64,000 nt of DNA from Moraxellaceae bacterium (GCA_024234595.1 JACKNZ010000017.1:35982-99981), one strand, 5' to 3'. Positions 8,579 to 17,842 are shown, counted from the stretch's first letter. Numbers and translations are program-made. The notes: generated by a model not told the origin, from the letters alone.

Positions 8579-10354
8579 ATGCCAATTTATAAAGCTCCTC
8601 TGCGTGATATGCAGTTTGTATTAAATGAAGTATTTGATGCCAACAACTTTTGGCAAAACAACGCCAAATTAAATCATGTTGATGGCGATACCGTGAATGC
8701 CATTTTAGAAACGATGGCTCAATTTAGCGAAGATATTTTATTACCCATCAACCGTAGTGGTGATGAAGAAGGTTGTACCTTTAACAATGGTGTTGTCACT
8801 GTGCCAACTGGTTTTAAAGAAGCCTTCAAACAATATGCTGAAGGTGGTTGGATTGGTTTAGGTGCAGACGAGCAATTTGGCGGTCAAAGCATGCCAAAAA
8901 TGTTAACCGTCTTAACCGATGAAATGTTATTTGCAACGAACCCATCCTTTACCTTGTATCCTTTGTTAACCATTGGTGCAGGTATGGCGATGACTCAACA
9001 CGCGAGTGAAGAGTTAAAAAATACCTATTTGCCAAAAATGTACTCTGGTGAATGGTCTGGTACGATGTGTTTAACAGAACCACATTCTGGTACTGATTTA
9101 GGTATTATCCGCACTAAAGCCGAACCACAAGCTGACGGCACATTTAAAATCACGGGTACTAAAATCTTTATTACGGGTGGCGAACACAACATGACCGAAA
9201 ATCATGTGCATTTAGTGTTGGCTAAATTACCCGATGCACCTGCTGGTTCTCGTGGTATTTCTTTATTCTTAGTGCCTAAGTTTATGGTGAATGCTGACGG
9301 TAGCGTGGGTGAGCGTAATGCGGTAGGTGCTGGTTCTATTGAACACAAAATGGGTATTAAAGGCTCTGCAACCTGTGTCATGAACTTTGATGGTGCAACT
9401 GGCTTTTTAATTGGTAAAGTCAACGAAGGCTTAGCCGCCATGTTCGTAATGATGAACTACGAACGTTTATCTATGGGTATTCAAGGTCTAGGGGCTTCTG
9501 AAGCGGCTTACCAAAATGCGGCTGCTTATGCCCGTGACCGTTTACAAGGCCGTTCTGCAACTGGTACAAAAATGCCAGAAAAGAATGCCGACAGCATTTT
9601 AGTACATCCAGACGTTCGTCGTATGTTATTAAAAATTCGTGCTAACAACGAAGCAGGTCGTGCCTTTGCTTTATATACCGCACAACAATTGGATTTAACT
9701 AAGTTTAGTGATGATGCAGAAGTGCGCAAAGCAGCGGCTGATCGTGTCGCGTTATTAACACCCGTTGTTAAAGCGTACTTGACCGATAAAGGTTTAGAAA
9801 ACTGTATCGAAGGTCAACAAGTATTAGGTGGTCATGGTTTTATTCGTGAATGGGGCTTAGAGCAATGGGTACGTGATACCCGTATTTCGCAAATTTACGA
9901 AGGTACCAATGGTGTGCAAGCGCATGACTTGATGGGTCGTAAAGTAGCCAAAAACAACGGTGTATTTGTGGCTTCTTATGTGGCCGAAATTCGTGAATTT
10001 AATGCAAGCTTAGCAGGCAATGCTAATTTAGCCTTTATGTACGATGCCTTAGAGCAAGCTATTCAAGACATTGAAAGTGCAACACAATTTGTTGTGGCAC
10101 AATCTCAGCAAAACCCTGACCAAATCAATGCAGCGGCGGTTGATTATTTACACGCCTTTGGTTTGTTAAGTTTTGCTTATATGTTTGCCAAAATTGCTAA
10201 GGCTGCTGATGGCAAAGCCGATACTTTCTATGCCGACAAATTACGTTTGGCTAAATTCTTTGCTACACGTATGTTGCCAGAGTTAAAGTCACGAGTTGCT
10301 AGCTTACAAGCAGGCTCTGAGGTGATGATGGATTTTGATATGGCTTATTTCTAA
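8579..10354 (+). CDS. acyl-CoA dehydrogenase, long type (paralogue)
   Basis: A 591-residue paralogue of the preceding gene with the same order of parts. It shares the N-terminal KAPLRDMQFVL, NRSGDEEGC, GTMCLTEPHSGTDLG, GGHGFIREWGLEQWVRDTRI and the catalytic Glu segment IYEGTNGVQAHDL. The ribosome site AGGAAC lies just before ATG 8579. Its leader carries a family-B palindrome rather than the 22-bp inverted repeat found upstream of the first copy, so regulation of the two copies may differ. Substitutions around the active site (NGVQ for TQIQ) suggest different chain-length preference; that is inference. Confidence 0.9.
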   Translation: MPIYKAPLRDMQFVLNEVFDANNFWQNNAKLNHVDGDTVNAILETMAQFSEDILLPINRSGDEEGCTFNNGVVTVPTGFKEAFKQYAEGGWIGLGADEQFGGQSMPKMLTVLTDEMLFATNPSFTLYPLLTIGAGMAMTQHASEELKNTYLPKMYSGEWSGTMCLTEPHSGTDLGIIRTKAEPQADGTFKITGTKIFITGGEHNMTENHVHLVLAKLPDAPAGSRGISLFLVPKFMVNADGSVGERNAVGAGSIEHKMGIKGSATCVMNFDGATGFLIGKVNEGLAAMFVMMNYERLSMGIQGLGASEAAYQNAAAYARDRLQGRSATGTKMPEKNADSILVHPDVRRMLLKIRANNEAGRAFALYTAQQLDLTKFSDDAEVRKAAADRVALLTPVVKAYLTDKGLENCIEGQQVLGGHGFIREWGLEQWVRDTRISQIYEGTNGVQAHDLMGRKVAKNNGVFVASYVAEIREFNASLAGNANLAFMYDALEQAIQDIESATQFVVAQSQQNPDQINAAAVDYLHAFGLLSFAYMFAKIAKAADGKADTFYADKLRLAKFFATRMLPELKSRVASLQAGSEVMMDFDMAYF

Positions 10355-10374
10355 GCTTTATTGAATCTTTAAAG

Positions 10375-10400
10375 AAAAGGAGTGATTTCACTCCTTTTTT
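10375..10400 (+). terminator. rho-independent terminator
   Basis: AAAAGGAGTGA (10375-10385) pairs with TCACTCCTTTT (10388-10398), followed by further T. It closes the second acyl-CoA dehydrogenase unit. Confidence 0.9.
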
Positions 10401-10430
10401 ATTGCTTAAAATACACAAAAGGGATGTTTA

Positions 10431-10459
10431 ATGGTACTCTTAAAAGACTTTAAATGAGT
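10431..10459. promoter_or_regulatory. candidate antitoxin operator of toxin-antitoxin module 1
   Basis: TTAAATGAGT at 10450-10459 lies just upstream of the antitoxin ribosome site. The identical 10-mer occurs at 60831 before the second module. An upstream near-inverted ACTCTTAAA (10436-10444) makes an imperfect palindrome. RelBE-type modules are typically autorepressed at such sites. Confidence 0.45.
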
Positions 10460-10475
10460 TTTTGGAGTCACAATA

Positions 10476-10724
10476 ATGACTAATATGATTCATGCCCGAA
10501 TCACTGCAAGTATTAGTGAGCTAAAAAAATCACCTATGCAAACCATTGCCGCTGGGCATGGTGAGCCGATTGCCATATTAAATCGGAATACGCCAGCTTT
10601 TTACTGTATTCCTGCAGAATTATATGAACAAATGTTGGAGCAATTAGAGGATATAGAGCTTAATCGGATTGCTGATGCACGCATGAGCCAAGCGCGTATT
10701 AAGGTCGATATCAATGAGCTATAA
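10476..10724 (+). CDS. antitoxin of a RelBE/StbDE-type module (module 1)
   Basis: An 82-residue Phd/YefM/StbD-like antitoxin. The N-terminal DNA-binding half contains ITASISELKKSPMQTI. A middle AILNRNTPAFYCIPAELYEQ segment and a short C-terminal helix (about 60-82) should wrap the toxin. GGAG at 10464-10467 supports ATG 10476; an internal ATG at 10485 is possible. The toxin start overlaps its end by 11 bases. A paralogue lies at 60873. Confidence 0.8.
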   Translation: MTNMIHARITASISELKKSPMQTIAAGHGEPIAILNRNTPAFYCIPAELYEQMLEQLEDIELNRIADARMSQARIKVDINEL

Positions 10725-10998
10725 TCTTGAATTTCGAGAAGAAGCTCTCAAAGAATGGCAAAAGCTAAATCATAGTATTAAACAACCACTCAAGAAAAAA
10801 TTACTTAAAGTTTTAGAAAATCCTAGAGTACCTAAAAATCAGCTTTCGGGACACAATAATCGTTATAAAATTAAATTGCGCTCTGCTGGTTATAGACTGG
10901 TATATGAAGTGATAGATGAGCAAGTCGTCGTGTTGGTGATAGCGATTGCTAAACGAGAAAATAATGACGTTTATGAACGTGCCGATAACAGGCGTTAG
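10714..10998 (+). CDS. RelE/StbE-family toxin (module 1)
   Basis: A 94-residue RelE/ParE-superfamily toxin. The helix-hairpin KEWQKLNHSIKQPLKKKL is followed by beta strands with YKIKLRSAGYRLVYEV and the terminal strand VLVIAIAKRENNDVY. These are the basic and aromatic positions expected of ribosome-dependent mRNA interferases of the StbE/RelE branch. It overlaps the antitoxin by 11 bases. About half of its residues match the module-2 toxin at 61114 by eye. Six bases after its stop an unrelated membrane-protein gene begins, so downstream genes may be co-transcribed with the module. Confidence 0.8.
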   Translation: MSYNLEFREEALKEWQKLNHSIKQPLKKKLLKVLENPRVPKNQLSGHNNRYKIKLRSAGYRLVYEVIDEQVVVLVIAIAKRENNDVYERADNRR

Positions 10999-11004
10999 TC
11001 TTTT

Positions 11005-12012
11005 ATGAATAAGCTTTTAAAAGGGATCTGTTTGGCTTGCTGTACAAGTATTGCTTTTGCCGAGCCACAAGTGCTTGCCACGCCTGAGTCAACTTCAGAA
11101 ATTACAATCCCTCAAACATCAAACCAGTCGTCTGCCATATCAACATCGTGCATTAAGCGTGATGACGAAGGTCGATTTTTAGGTTGGGTGGACAATCAAC
11201 ATTGTTTGGTATCGTTCAGAGCAACGCAAACGGCACAGTGGCTAGACAGTCTGTTTGGTCAAAGCGAAGATAGTCAAGACAGTATAGGACGCATCCGTAT
11301 TATTAACGATTTAATATGGACAGAAGGCAGTGGACTCAGTGGTAAAACACGTATTCGGGCTTCCGCTAAATTACCTAATGCTAAGCGGCGTTTTAGTCTA
11401 GTGATTAGTGATGAGGATGACAGGCTATATCCAAATAGTGGTACGCAAACAACCACTCAATCCGAAACTACCAGTGCCGCGCTTCGTTGGTTGCCTAATA
11501 TTGCTTCACAAGTTAAGTACAGTGTCGATTTAGGTGCACACAGTACCGATGTTTTTACCCGCTTACGTGCTCAGCGAGAGTGGCGTATCACCAATAACTC
11601 AATTTTTAGATTGAGAGAAAGTGTGCGTTATGGTTTAAAAAGCGAGCTAAAATCGGTGACACAAGCCGAAGTTGAACGTTTGCTGAACGATAAAACCGTA
11701 CTGCGATTAAGTAGTGCTGTGCAATATTGGCAAAATGAGCCTGACCCTGTCGGATTACGTTGGTCGCAAGATAATAGTGTTTTGCATCGTATTAGCCGTC
11801 AAAAAAGTATTGCCTATGGCTTAACTTTAGAGGGGGTACAACAACCGTCATGGCAAGTGAGTAGCGATAGATTATTTGTGCTGTATCGACAGTCATTTTG
11901 GCGGCCTTGGTTGTATTATGAATTAGAACCGCAATTAGTGCGTGATTGGACACAGCACAAAGACGTGACATCGTTATTAGTATTTAGAATAGAGGCAAAT
12001 TTTGGCAACTAA
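11005..12012 (+). CDS. predicted exported, probably outer-membrane beta-barrel protein, unknown function
   Basis: A 335-residue protein with a clear signal peptide (MNKLLKGICLACCTSIAFA, cleavage before EP). The mature part opens with a Cys pair (SCIKRDD ... QHCLV). The C-terminal two thirds alternate polar and hydrophobic residues as in barrel strands, and the chain ends in an aromatic-rich strand (VFRIEANFGN). I recognise no named family. It begins 6 bases after the toxin gene and its stop lies within the next gene's start region, so it heads a two-gene unit with the 342-residue protein. Confidence 0.55.
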   Translation: MNKLLKGICLACCTSIAFAEPQVLATPESTSEITIPQTSNQSSAISTSCIKRDDEGRFLGWVDNQHCLVSFRATQTAQWLDSLFGQSEDSQDSIGRIRIINDLIWTEGSGLSGKTRIRASAKLPNAKRRFSLVISDEDDRLYPNSGTQTTTQSETTSAALRWLPNIASQVKYSVDLGAHSTDVFTRLRAQREWRITNNSIFRLRESVRYGLKSELKSVTQAEVERLLNDKTVLRLSSAVQYWQNEPDPVGLRWSQDNSVLHRISRQKSIAYGLTLEGVQQPSWQVSSDRLFVLYRQSFWRPWLYYELEPQLVRDWTQHKDVTSLLVFRIEANFGN

Positions 12013-13030
12013 TCCCCAGCGTATGCAATTTAATCAATCGCTTAAGTCTAATTTTGTAGAGTCTTTTAGTTTTAGAGGTCATAGTGCCGATGGACGTTAT
12101 GCCTTTGTGATAGAGCATCGTTTGCACCAAACAGCGCAAGGTGTGGTATTAACCCTATCTTTGGCCTGTTTTGATAAACAGCTCACCAAAACCTATACCA
12201 TTCATGAGCAACAATTATTGTCGTCGTCACAGCTAGAGGCGTTTTTGGCACAAAAGACATGGCAGCAATGTGTGTTTAGCTTACAGTCGGGTAGTTTTTT
12301 TGAAATAGGCCACGATGTGTTACGCGGTAAATTGCACAGTCATGCAGGGAGTTTTAGTTGGCATTTACGTTTGCAGCGTCATCATCAAACATGGCAGTTA
12401 AATAATCGGTTTTGGTATTTAGTCCCGTTTTGGCCGCGTCATAAACTACAATTGGCTGATATTAATATTAAATATTTGGGTAAAATTAATAGTTCACATG
12501 TCGATTGGGCGGGTGATTTTAAAGGCAGTAGCTGTCATTATTGGGGGTATGGTTATCCTAACGAATATGCCGTTGCGCTTACACATCAATTTAACAGTAA
12601 TCGCGAGGGCTTTTTTTGTGGCTTTAGCCAACGTCCAGCTGCAAAAATAGCGTTTAATTTACCGTATTGTAGTTTGGCAACCCTAAAAATAGGTCAAAAA
12701 ACTTATCATTTTCAAGAGTTAACACAATGCTTACGTCATCAAGTGACAGCTTTGGATGACTATCATTGGCATATTCGTTATCAAAATGCCGATTATATGT
12801 TAGAAGTAGAAATCGAGGGTGCAAATCCACGTTTAACACCGTGGGTGTCGTGGCAAGATATGTCATCAAACGTCATCAAAGCCAGTCCTTTTGCACAAGG
12901 CAAGTTTACTTTATATCATCGGCAAAGTTTGCAGGTAGAGGAGTGTTTGCACAGTCAACAGGTATTTTTACAAAGCCGTTTGCCCGAAAATACAGCTTCA
13001 TCAGACGAAGGTTTTTGGCTTAGCCCCTAA
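12002..13030 (+). CDS. unrecognised protein, beta-rich
   Basis: A 342-residue protein with no signal peptide and no membrane segment. It is rich in Trp, His, Tyr and Gln with many short beta-like stretches; a conspicuous segment is HYWGYGYPNEYAVALTHQ near residue 180. That pattern recalls lipocalin-like double barrels such as the tocopherol-cyclase fold, but I cannot place it in a family. The start is probably TTG 12002, because GAGG at 11992-11995 is 6 bases upstream; the first ATG is at 12023 with no ribosome site. It overlaps the preceding gene by 11 bases and the convergent kinase gene by 11 bases. Confidence 0.5.
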   Translation: MATNPQRMQFNQSLKSNFVESFSFRGHSADGRYAFVIEHRLHQTAQGVVLTLSLACFDKQLTKTYTIHEQQLLSSSQLEAFLAQKTWQQCVFSLQSGSFFEIGHDVLRGKLHSHAGSFSWHLRLQRHHQTWQLNNRFWYLVPFWPRHKLQLADINIKYLGKINSSHVDWAGDFKGSSCHYWGYGYPNEYAVALTHQFNSNREGFFCGFSQRPAAKIAFNLPYCSLATLKIGQKTYHFQELTQCLRHQVTALDDYHWHIRYQNADYMLEVEIEGANPRLTPWVSWQDMSSNVIKASPFAQGKFTLYHRQSLQVEECLHSQQVFLQSRLPENTASSDEGFWLSP

Positions 13031-15200
13031 TGGCTTCGAGCAAGGCATTTTGCAAATCCCCTAACTCAATGGGTTTGCTCAAATGTTTATTCATGCCCGC
13101 ATTAAAGGCTTTTTGCTTTTGCTCATCCAGAATGTGTGCAGTTAACGCAAAAATAGGCATCGCCTCTCGATGCTCTTGTCGTTCCCAACGCCTAATTTCT
13201 TGGGTAGCCGTGTAGCCATCCATAATTGGCATGTCACAATCCATCAAAATTACATCAAAATCACCGTGCATGGCACTTTGTAATGCCTCGCGACCATTGC
13301 TGACAATGGTATGCTCTATGCCCAATTTTTGCATCATGCCTCTAATGACTTTTTGGCTAAGCTGATTATCTTCGGCAATTAACACTTTTATTTTGCCTAA
13401 ATGGCCTGTTTGATTAGCGGCAGGCGTAGCAATATTTTGTTGACGTTTCAGCTCTTGACTAATCACTTGACGTAATTGTTTGCTGGTAATGGGTTTGCTA
13501 ATCACTCGATGAATGCCTGCATTGCGTGCCAAATTTTGAATATTATTTTGGCGCAACCCTGTCAGCATAATCAAAATAACATCATTGGTAATCAACGAGT
13601 CCTCTTTTAGGCGTGCGCCTAGCTGTAGGCCACTCATACCAGGCATTTGATAATCCATAATAATGACATCAAAAGACTGGCCTAAATTAGCGGCATTGCG
13701 CGCCACCGCAAGAGCCTCAGTGCCGTTTTCGGCGGTACTAACGCGCATTCCCCATTGGCTGGCTTGTTCAGCTAATACCTTTGTTACAGTACGATTGTCA
13801 TCAACCACTAATAAACGCTTGCCTGCAAAAGACGCTATAAATTCGGTGGTGGACTCACTTAACAGACTACTTGGCGTTTTGAGGGGCAGGGTGAAGGAAA
13901 ATAATGCGCCTTCATAGGGGATACTATCAACCTCTAAATGGCCACCCATTTGCTCAATTAACTGAATACATTGTGCCAAGCTAGGGCCAATATGCCATGT
14001 GTCGGTATGTTCGTTGTTGGGAGTATGAGAGGCTTTAAACAATAGGCCAATTTGAGCTTCTGATAAGCCAATACCTGTATCTTGCACACTAAATTGAATG
14101 CCAAGTGACTGATTAAATATGGTGTTTTTTAGACTGATGACAATTTCGCCATGTTCGGTAAAACGCAAAGCATTATGAATAAATCGGCATAAAATTTGAC
14201 GCAAACGTACCGCATCGCCTAAAACCTCTTTGGGTAGCGCGGAGTCAATATAACTAATCAGCTCAACCCCTTTGTCATCGGCACGACTCTTAAATATATC
14301 AAGGCAATAATGCACCAATTCCGTAATATCAAAAATTTCTTCTAAAATCGTGAAGTCTTTTTCGGTATTATTGCTAGAGTCTAAACGGTCGTTAATTAAA
14401 TGGAGTAAGGCATTGCCTGATGCTTGAATGGTTTGAGTATAGTCGCGTTGAGTTGGACTGAGTTGGGTATCTAGTAACAGTTCGGTCATACCCAAAATGC
14501 CACTTAAAGGCGTACGCATATCGTGACTGAGGGCGATGAGTTGTTTGCTATGCTCTTCTTCGTTGGTGGTAGGCTGAACAGCAGTGTCATCTTGCTGTTG
14601 TTGATTAAAAGCGCGGTATTGATGCTGTGCTACCAAATTCGTAAGCACCGAACCGACAATAAATGCCGTCATTAAGCCTTGAATCAGTAAGGTTTGAATG
14701 CTAAATGCAATACTCACTAGCGCGAGATTGTAGCCCACAGTCATCAATAAAATGCATAACAATAGGGTGCGAATATGGTATCTTTTAAAAACATTTTTAG
14801 GATATAAACTAATAAATAAAAACAATGAGCTAAAGATATGGCTCAGACTGGCAAGGCTAAAAGCAAAAAAAGACGGTAAAAATAGTGTGCTGATACTGGC
14901 AACCGCTATCATCGCCTGATAAATATAAAAGCGTTTTTGCTCGTAGTCTGTTGGTTGGCATAAAAAACGTATTTGCTCACTGAGAGCTAACAGTGGTAAA
15001 AGGCTTAATAACGCCAAGATATTGCTATGTGAGGTGGCTACATCGGCCAAAAAAAAGATAAAAACAGCGCAGGGGCTAGCAACAAACAGAGCATAGCGGA
15101 CATATAAATTATTAGGATAACGTTCGAGCCACGGTGCTAAACTACAGGCAATGCAAAAACCTAATGCCAAAATCAGATGCCAAGTGCCAGCTAAGACCAT
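13020..15200 (-). CDS. hybrid sensor histidine kinase with two receiver domains
   Basis: A membrane-bound two-component hybrid kinase of 726 residues from ATG 15200. About six transmembrane segments occupy the first 185 residues. The dimerisation/phosphoacceptor domain has ALSHDMRTPLSGILG with His226. The ATPase domain has NALRFTEHGE and DTGIGLSE. Receiver 1 carries Asp516 (IIMDYQMPGMSG) and receiver 2 Asp654 (ILMDCDMPIMDG), each with its KP motif. There is no Hpt domain, so a separate phosphotransfer protein is expected. A longer frame exists to 15272, but its first residues come from a family-A repeat; ATG 15200 has GGAA upstream and I prefer it. Confidence 0.85.
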   Translation of the reverse strand: MVLAGTWHLILALGFCIACSLAPWLERYPNNLYVRYALFVASPCAVFIFFLADVATSHSNILALLSLLPLLALSEQIRFLCQPTDYEQKRFYIYQAMIAVASISTLFLPSFFAFSLASLSHIFSSLFLFISLYPKNVFKRYHIRTLLLCILLMTVGYNLALVSIAFSIQTLLIQGLMTAFIVGSVLTNLVAQHQYRAFNQQQQDDTAVQPTTNEEEHSKQLIALSHDMRTPLSGILGMTELLLDTQLSPTQRDYTQTIQASGNALLHLINDRLDSSNNTEKDFTILEEIFDITELVHYCLDIFKSRADDKGVELISYIDSALPKEVLGDAVRLRQILCRFIHNALRFTEHGEIVISLKNTIFNQSLGIQFSVQDTGIGLSEAQIGLLFKASHTPNNEHTDTWHIGPSLAQCIQLIEQMGGHLEVDSIPYEGALFSFTLPLKTPSSLLSESTTEFIASFAGKRLLVVDDNRTVTKVLAEQASQWGMRVSTAENGTEALAVARNAANLGQSFDVIIMDYQMPGMSGLQLGARLKEDSLITNDVILIMLTGLRQNNIQNLARNAGIHRVISKPITSKQLRQVISQELKRQQNIATPAANQTGHLGKIKVLIAEDNQLSQKVIRGMMQKLGIEHTIVSNGREALQSAMHGDFDVILMDCDMPIMDGYTATQEIRRWERQEHREAMPIFALTAHILDEQKQKAFNAGMNKHLSKPIELGDLQNALLEAIRG

Positions 15201-15227
15201 GAGCGCGTTCCAAAAACAGTGTAATAC

Positions 15228-15354
15228 AGGACTTACGCATTTCACCGAAATTAGCGCGTTTTGCACCCTCACCTCAACCCTCTCCCTCAGGGAGAGGGAG
15301 GAGCGTAGCAGAGGGTGAGGGCGTGAGCAAATAAGCGATAACCGCGTAAGTCCT
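15228..15354 (+). repeat. family-A palindromic element, 127-bp class (copy A2)
   Basis: Terminal AGGACTTACGC and GCGTAAGTCCT are perfect inverted repeats. The left flank CATTTCACCGAAATTAGCG and right flank GAGCAAATAAGCGATAACC match A3-A5. The core is a family-B palindrome as in A1, but in the opposite orientation, and the total length is identical to A1. It lies between the divergent kinase and cyclase genes and creates a spurious N-terminal extension of the kinase frame. Confidence 0.88.
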
Positions 15355-15460
15355 ATAGTAGCAAAAAATCGTTATAAATATTATGCGATAGGCTAACATA
15401 TATTCAAAAATTGAGTAACGCTTGTTAAATTTTGTTTGACATAAATAGGGAAGAAAAACC

Positions 15461-17695
15461 ATGTTAGAGACATTAAAACAACAATTAAGGCACTTTCCTA
15501 TTTGGATGGGACTCGTCGTTTTGTCGTTATTTGTATTGTTAGAGTTGATTGCCATTAACAAGCCACACAGTGTTGCCGACGACTGGCTACAGCGTGTTGA
15601 TACCTTAGTGTATGACTGGCGTTTTCAGGCATTTAAACCTCAACGTGCCGACAATGTACCTATAGTCATTATAGACGTCGATGAGCATAGCTTAAAACAA
15701 GAAGGGCGTTGGCCGTGGTCGCGTGATAAATTGGCGCAATTAGTGACGGCTTTGCAAAAACAACAAGTTAAACTTATCGGCTTTGACGTGGTGTTTTCGG
15801 AAGAAGAAAGAAACCCTGTTGCTCAAGTCTTGGCAAACTCTGCTTTAAGTGATAGTGCGCGTCAAGAACTGCAACCCTTGGTAGAGCAATTAGATGGCGA
15901 CAAAAAGTTTGCCCAAGTGATTCATCAAAATACTGTGTTAGGTTATTTTTTGCATGCCGCGGGGGGTATCAATGCTGGCGTATTACCAACCCCTTTATTA
16001 AAAATAGAAAAACGTGATTTAGAGAGTTTAAGCATTAACTATATGCCTGATTATACAGGTAATTTGCCCATGTTTGCGAAGTCCGCGCTCGGTGCTGGTT
16101 TTGTAAGTACCTTGCCCGATGTTGATGGTGTCATGCGTCGTTCACCGTTGGTGTTGCGTTATGAAGAAGGTATCTACAGTGCTTTGTCTTTAGAGTTAGC
16201 ACGATTGTATTTGGGGCAGCCCTATATCAAAGTGCAAAGTGTCAAAAGTGGCAATCAACTGCGCTTAGAGTCCATCATTTTGGGTAATCGAGTCATTTAT
16301 ACCGATGAGTCAGGTATGGCGCTTATTCCGTACAAAGGCAAAGGCAAAAGTTATCCCTTTATTTCGGCAACCGACGTTTTAAATGCAACAAAAGAAATAC
16401 CCGTGCTTAAAAATGCCATTGTGTTAGTGGGTACATCGGCCTTGGGACTAACGGACTTGCGTACTACACCCTTGCAAACGGGTTACCCGGGGGTAGAAAT
16501 TCATGCCAACTTACTCGATGCCATCATCCAAAGTACCGATAAAGTCAACCAAATGTATTATCGCCCCGATTGGGAGCCAGGTTTAACCTTTGTGATATTG
16601 ATACTCAGTGGTTTAGCCTTTGTATGGGTATTACCGATGCTGGAACCTGCCTATATGTTGGTGGTTGCAGGCGCATGGTTGACCATGTTGGTGTTAACTA
16701 ACTTAGTCGCATGGAAAGTAGGACACTTTGATTTTCCTTTGGCGATTTTGGTGTTATCGACCTTTAGTATTGCAATTTTAAATATTGGATATGGATTTTT
16801 GCTAACCAACAACCAAAAACGCGAATTAAAAACCTTGTTTGGTCAATATGTGCCACCTGCTCATGTCGAAAAGATGTTAGAAAATCATCATTTAGCAGGT
16901 TTAGAGGGTGAGTCGCGCCATATGACGGTCTTGTTTTCGGATATTCGCAGTTTTACTACCATTTCCGAAGGCTTAAAAGCGACCAAACTCAAACAAATGC
17001 TTAATGAGTTTTTTACCCCAATTACGGGCATTATCTTTCAGCATAATGGCACGATTGATAAATATGTCGGTGATATGGTGATGGCTTTTTGGAATGCACC
17101 GTTATTAGACCCCAATCATGCCGAACACGCGATTGATGCCGCTTTAACGATGTTGGCTAAAGTCGAAGAATTAAAACCAATTTTTGTGGCCAAAGGATTA
17201 CCAGAGATTGAGATTGGTGTTGGTTTAAACACGGGGTTTATGAACGTGGGTGACATGGGTTCGATGTATCGTCGAACTTATACGGTATTGGGTGATGCGG
17301 TTAATTTGGGATCGCGCCTCGAAAGTTTAACTAAATTTTATGGGGTTAAGTTGTTGGTAGGTGAGGGGACATTTGATTCAGCACCACAATTTTTGTATCG
17401 CATTGTCGATAAAATTATTGTTAAAGGTAAACGCGAGCCTGTGTTGGTATATGAGCCTGTTTGTCGCTTAGAAGATGCGAGTGAGGGGCGAAAACAACGT
17501 GTTGAGCAATATAATCAGGCTTTAGAACATTATTATAGTCGTGAGTGGGATGCTGCCGAAAAAATCTTGCGTCAATTACATAAGGCCGACCCTGAGCGTA
17601 AACTCTATAAAATGTATTTAGAACGGATTGATGAGCTTCGTTACGAAGTGTTGCCTGATGATTGGATGGGTGTGTTTGAACATCGCAGTAAGTAG
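15461..17695 (+). CDS. CHASE2-domain adenylate/guanylate cyclase
   Basis: A 744-residue class III nucleotide cyclase. An N-terminal membrane helix (about 15-30) leads into an extracytoplasmic CHASE2 sensor domain (about 40-360). Three transmembrane helices follow (about 370-450), then a linker and the catalytic domain. Metal-binding Asp494 lies in LFSDIRSF and Asp538 in YVGDMVMAFW, and the RRTYTVLGDAVNLGSRLE segment carries the substrate and transition-state residues. It probably makes cAMP in response to a periplasmic signal; cAMP versus cGMP is not certain from sequence. GGAAG precedes ATG 15461. It diverges from the hybrid kinase. Confidence 0.88.
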   Translation: MLETLKQQLRHFPIWMGLVVLSLFVLLELIAINKPHSVADDWLQRVDTLVYDWRFQAFKPQRADNVPIVIIDVDEHSLKQEGRWPWSRDKLAQLVTALQKQQVKLIGFDVVFSEEERNPVAQVLANSALSDSARQELQPLVEQLDGDKKFAQVIHQNTVLGYFLHAAGGINAGVLPTPLLKIEKRDLESLSINYMPDYTGNLPMFAKSALGAGFVSTLPDVDGVMRRSPLVLRYEEGIYSALSLELARLYLGQPYIKVQSVKSGNQLRLESIILGNRVIYTDESGMALIPYKGKGKSYPFISATDVLNATKEIPVLKNAIVLVGTSALGLTDLRTTPLQTGYPGVEIHANLLDAIIQSTDKVNQMYYRPDWEPGLTFVILILSGLAFVWVLPMLEPAYMLVVAGAWLTMLVLTNLVAWKVGHFDFPLAILVLSTFSIAILNIGYGFLLTNNQKRELKTLFGQYVPPAHVEKMLENHHLAGLEGESRHMTVLFSDIRSFTTISEGLKATKLKQMLNEFFTPITGIIFQHNGTIDKYVGDMVMAFWNAPLLDPNHAEHAIDAALTMLAKVEELKPIFVAKGLPEIEIGVGLNTGFMNVGDMGSMYRRTYTVLGDAVNLGSRLESLTKFYGVKLLVGEGTFDSAPQFLYRIVDKIIVKGKREPVLVYEPVCRLEDASEGRKQRVEQYNQALEHYYSREWDAAEKILRQLHKADPERKLYKMYLERIDELRYEVLPDDWMGVFEHRSK

Positions 17696-17698
17696 ATC

Positions 17699-17797
17699 AG
17701 GACTTACGCATTTTGCCAAAATTAGCGCGTTTTGTGAGCATACAACCGTAGAAAACGGTTGAAATGCGAACAAATAAGCGATAACCGCGTAAGTCCT
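17699..17797 (+). repeat. family-A palindromic element, 99-bp class (copy A3)
   Basis: The element starts 3 bases after the cyclase stop. Terminal 11-bp inverted repeats are perfect. The core contains the hairpin AACCGT-AGAAA-ACGGTT. It is the same length and orientation as A4 and A5. Confidence 0.88.
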
Positions 17798-17813
17798 AAG
17801 ATTATAGTAGTAG

Positions 17814-17832
17814 GGTGGGTTATTAACCCACC
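17814..17832. terminator. short hairpin at the 3' end of the SDR gene
   Basis: GGTGGGTT (17814-17821) pairs with AACCCACC (17825-17832) with a 3-base loop, 10 bases past the SDR stop on the minus strand. There is no long T tract, so termination is plausible but unproven. Confidence 0.4.
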
Positions 17833-17842
17833 ACAATAGCAA

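Noticed and set aside
15200..15272. N-terminal extension of the hybrid kinase to 15272
   Set aside because: The extra residues are encoded by family-A element A2; similar peptides (QNALI-KCVS) arise from A3 and A4 in unrelated frames.
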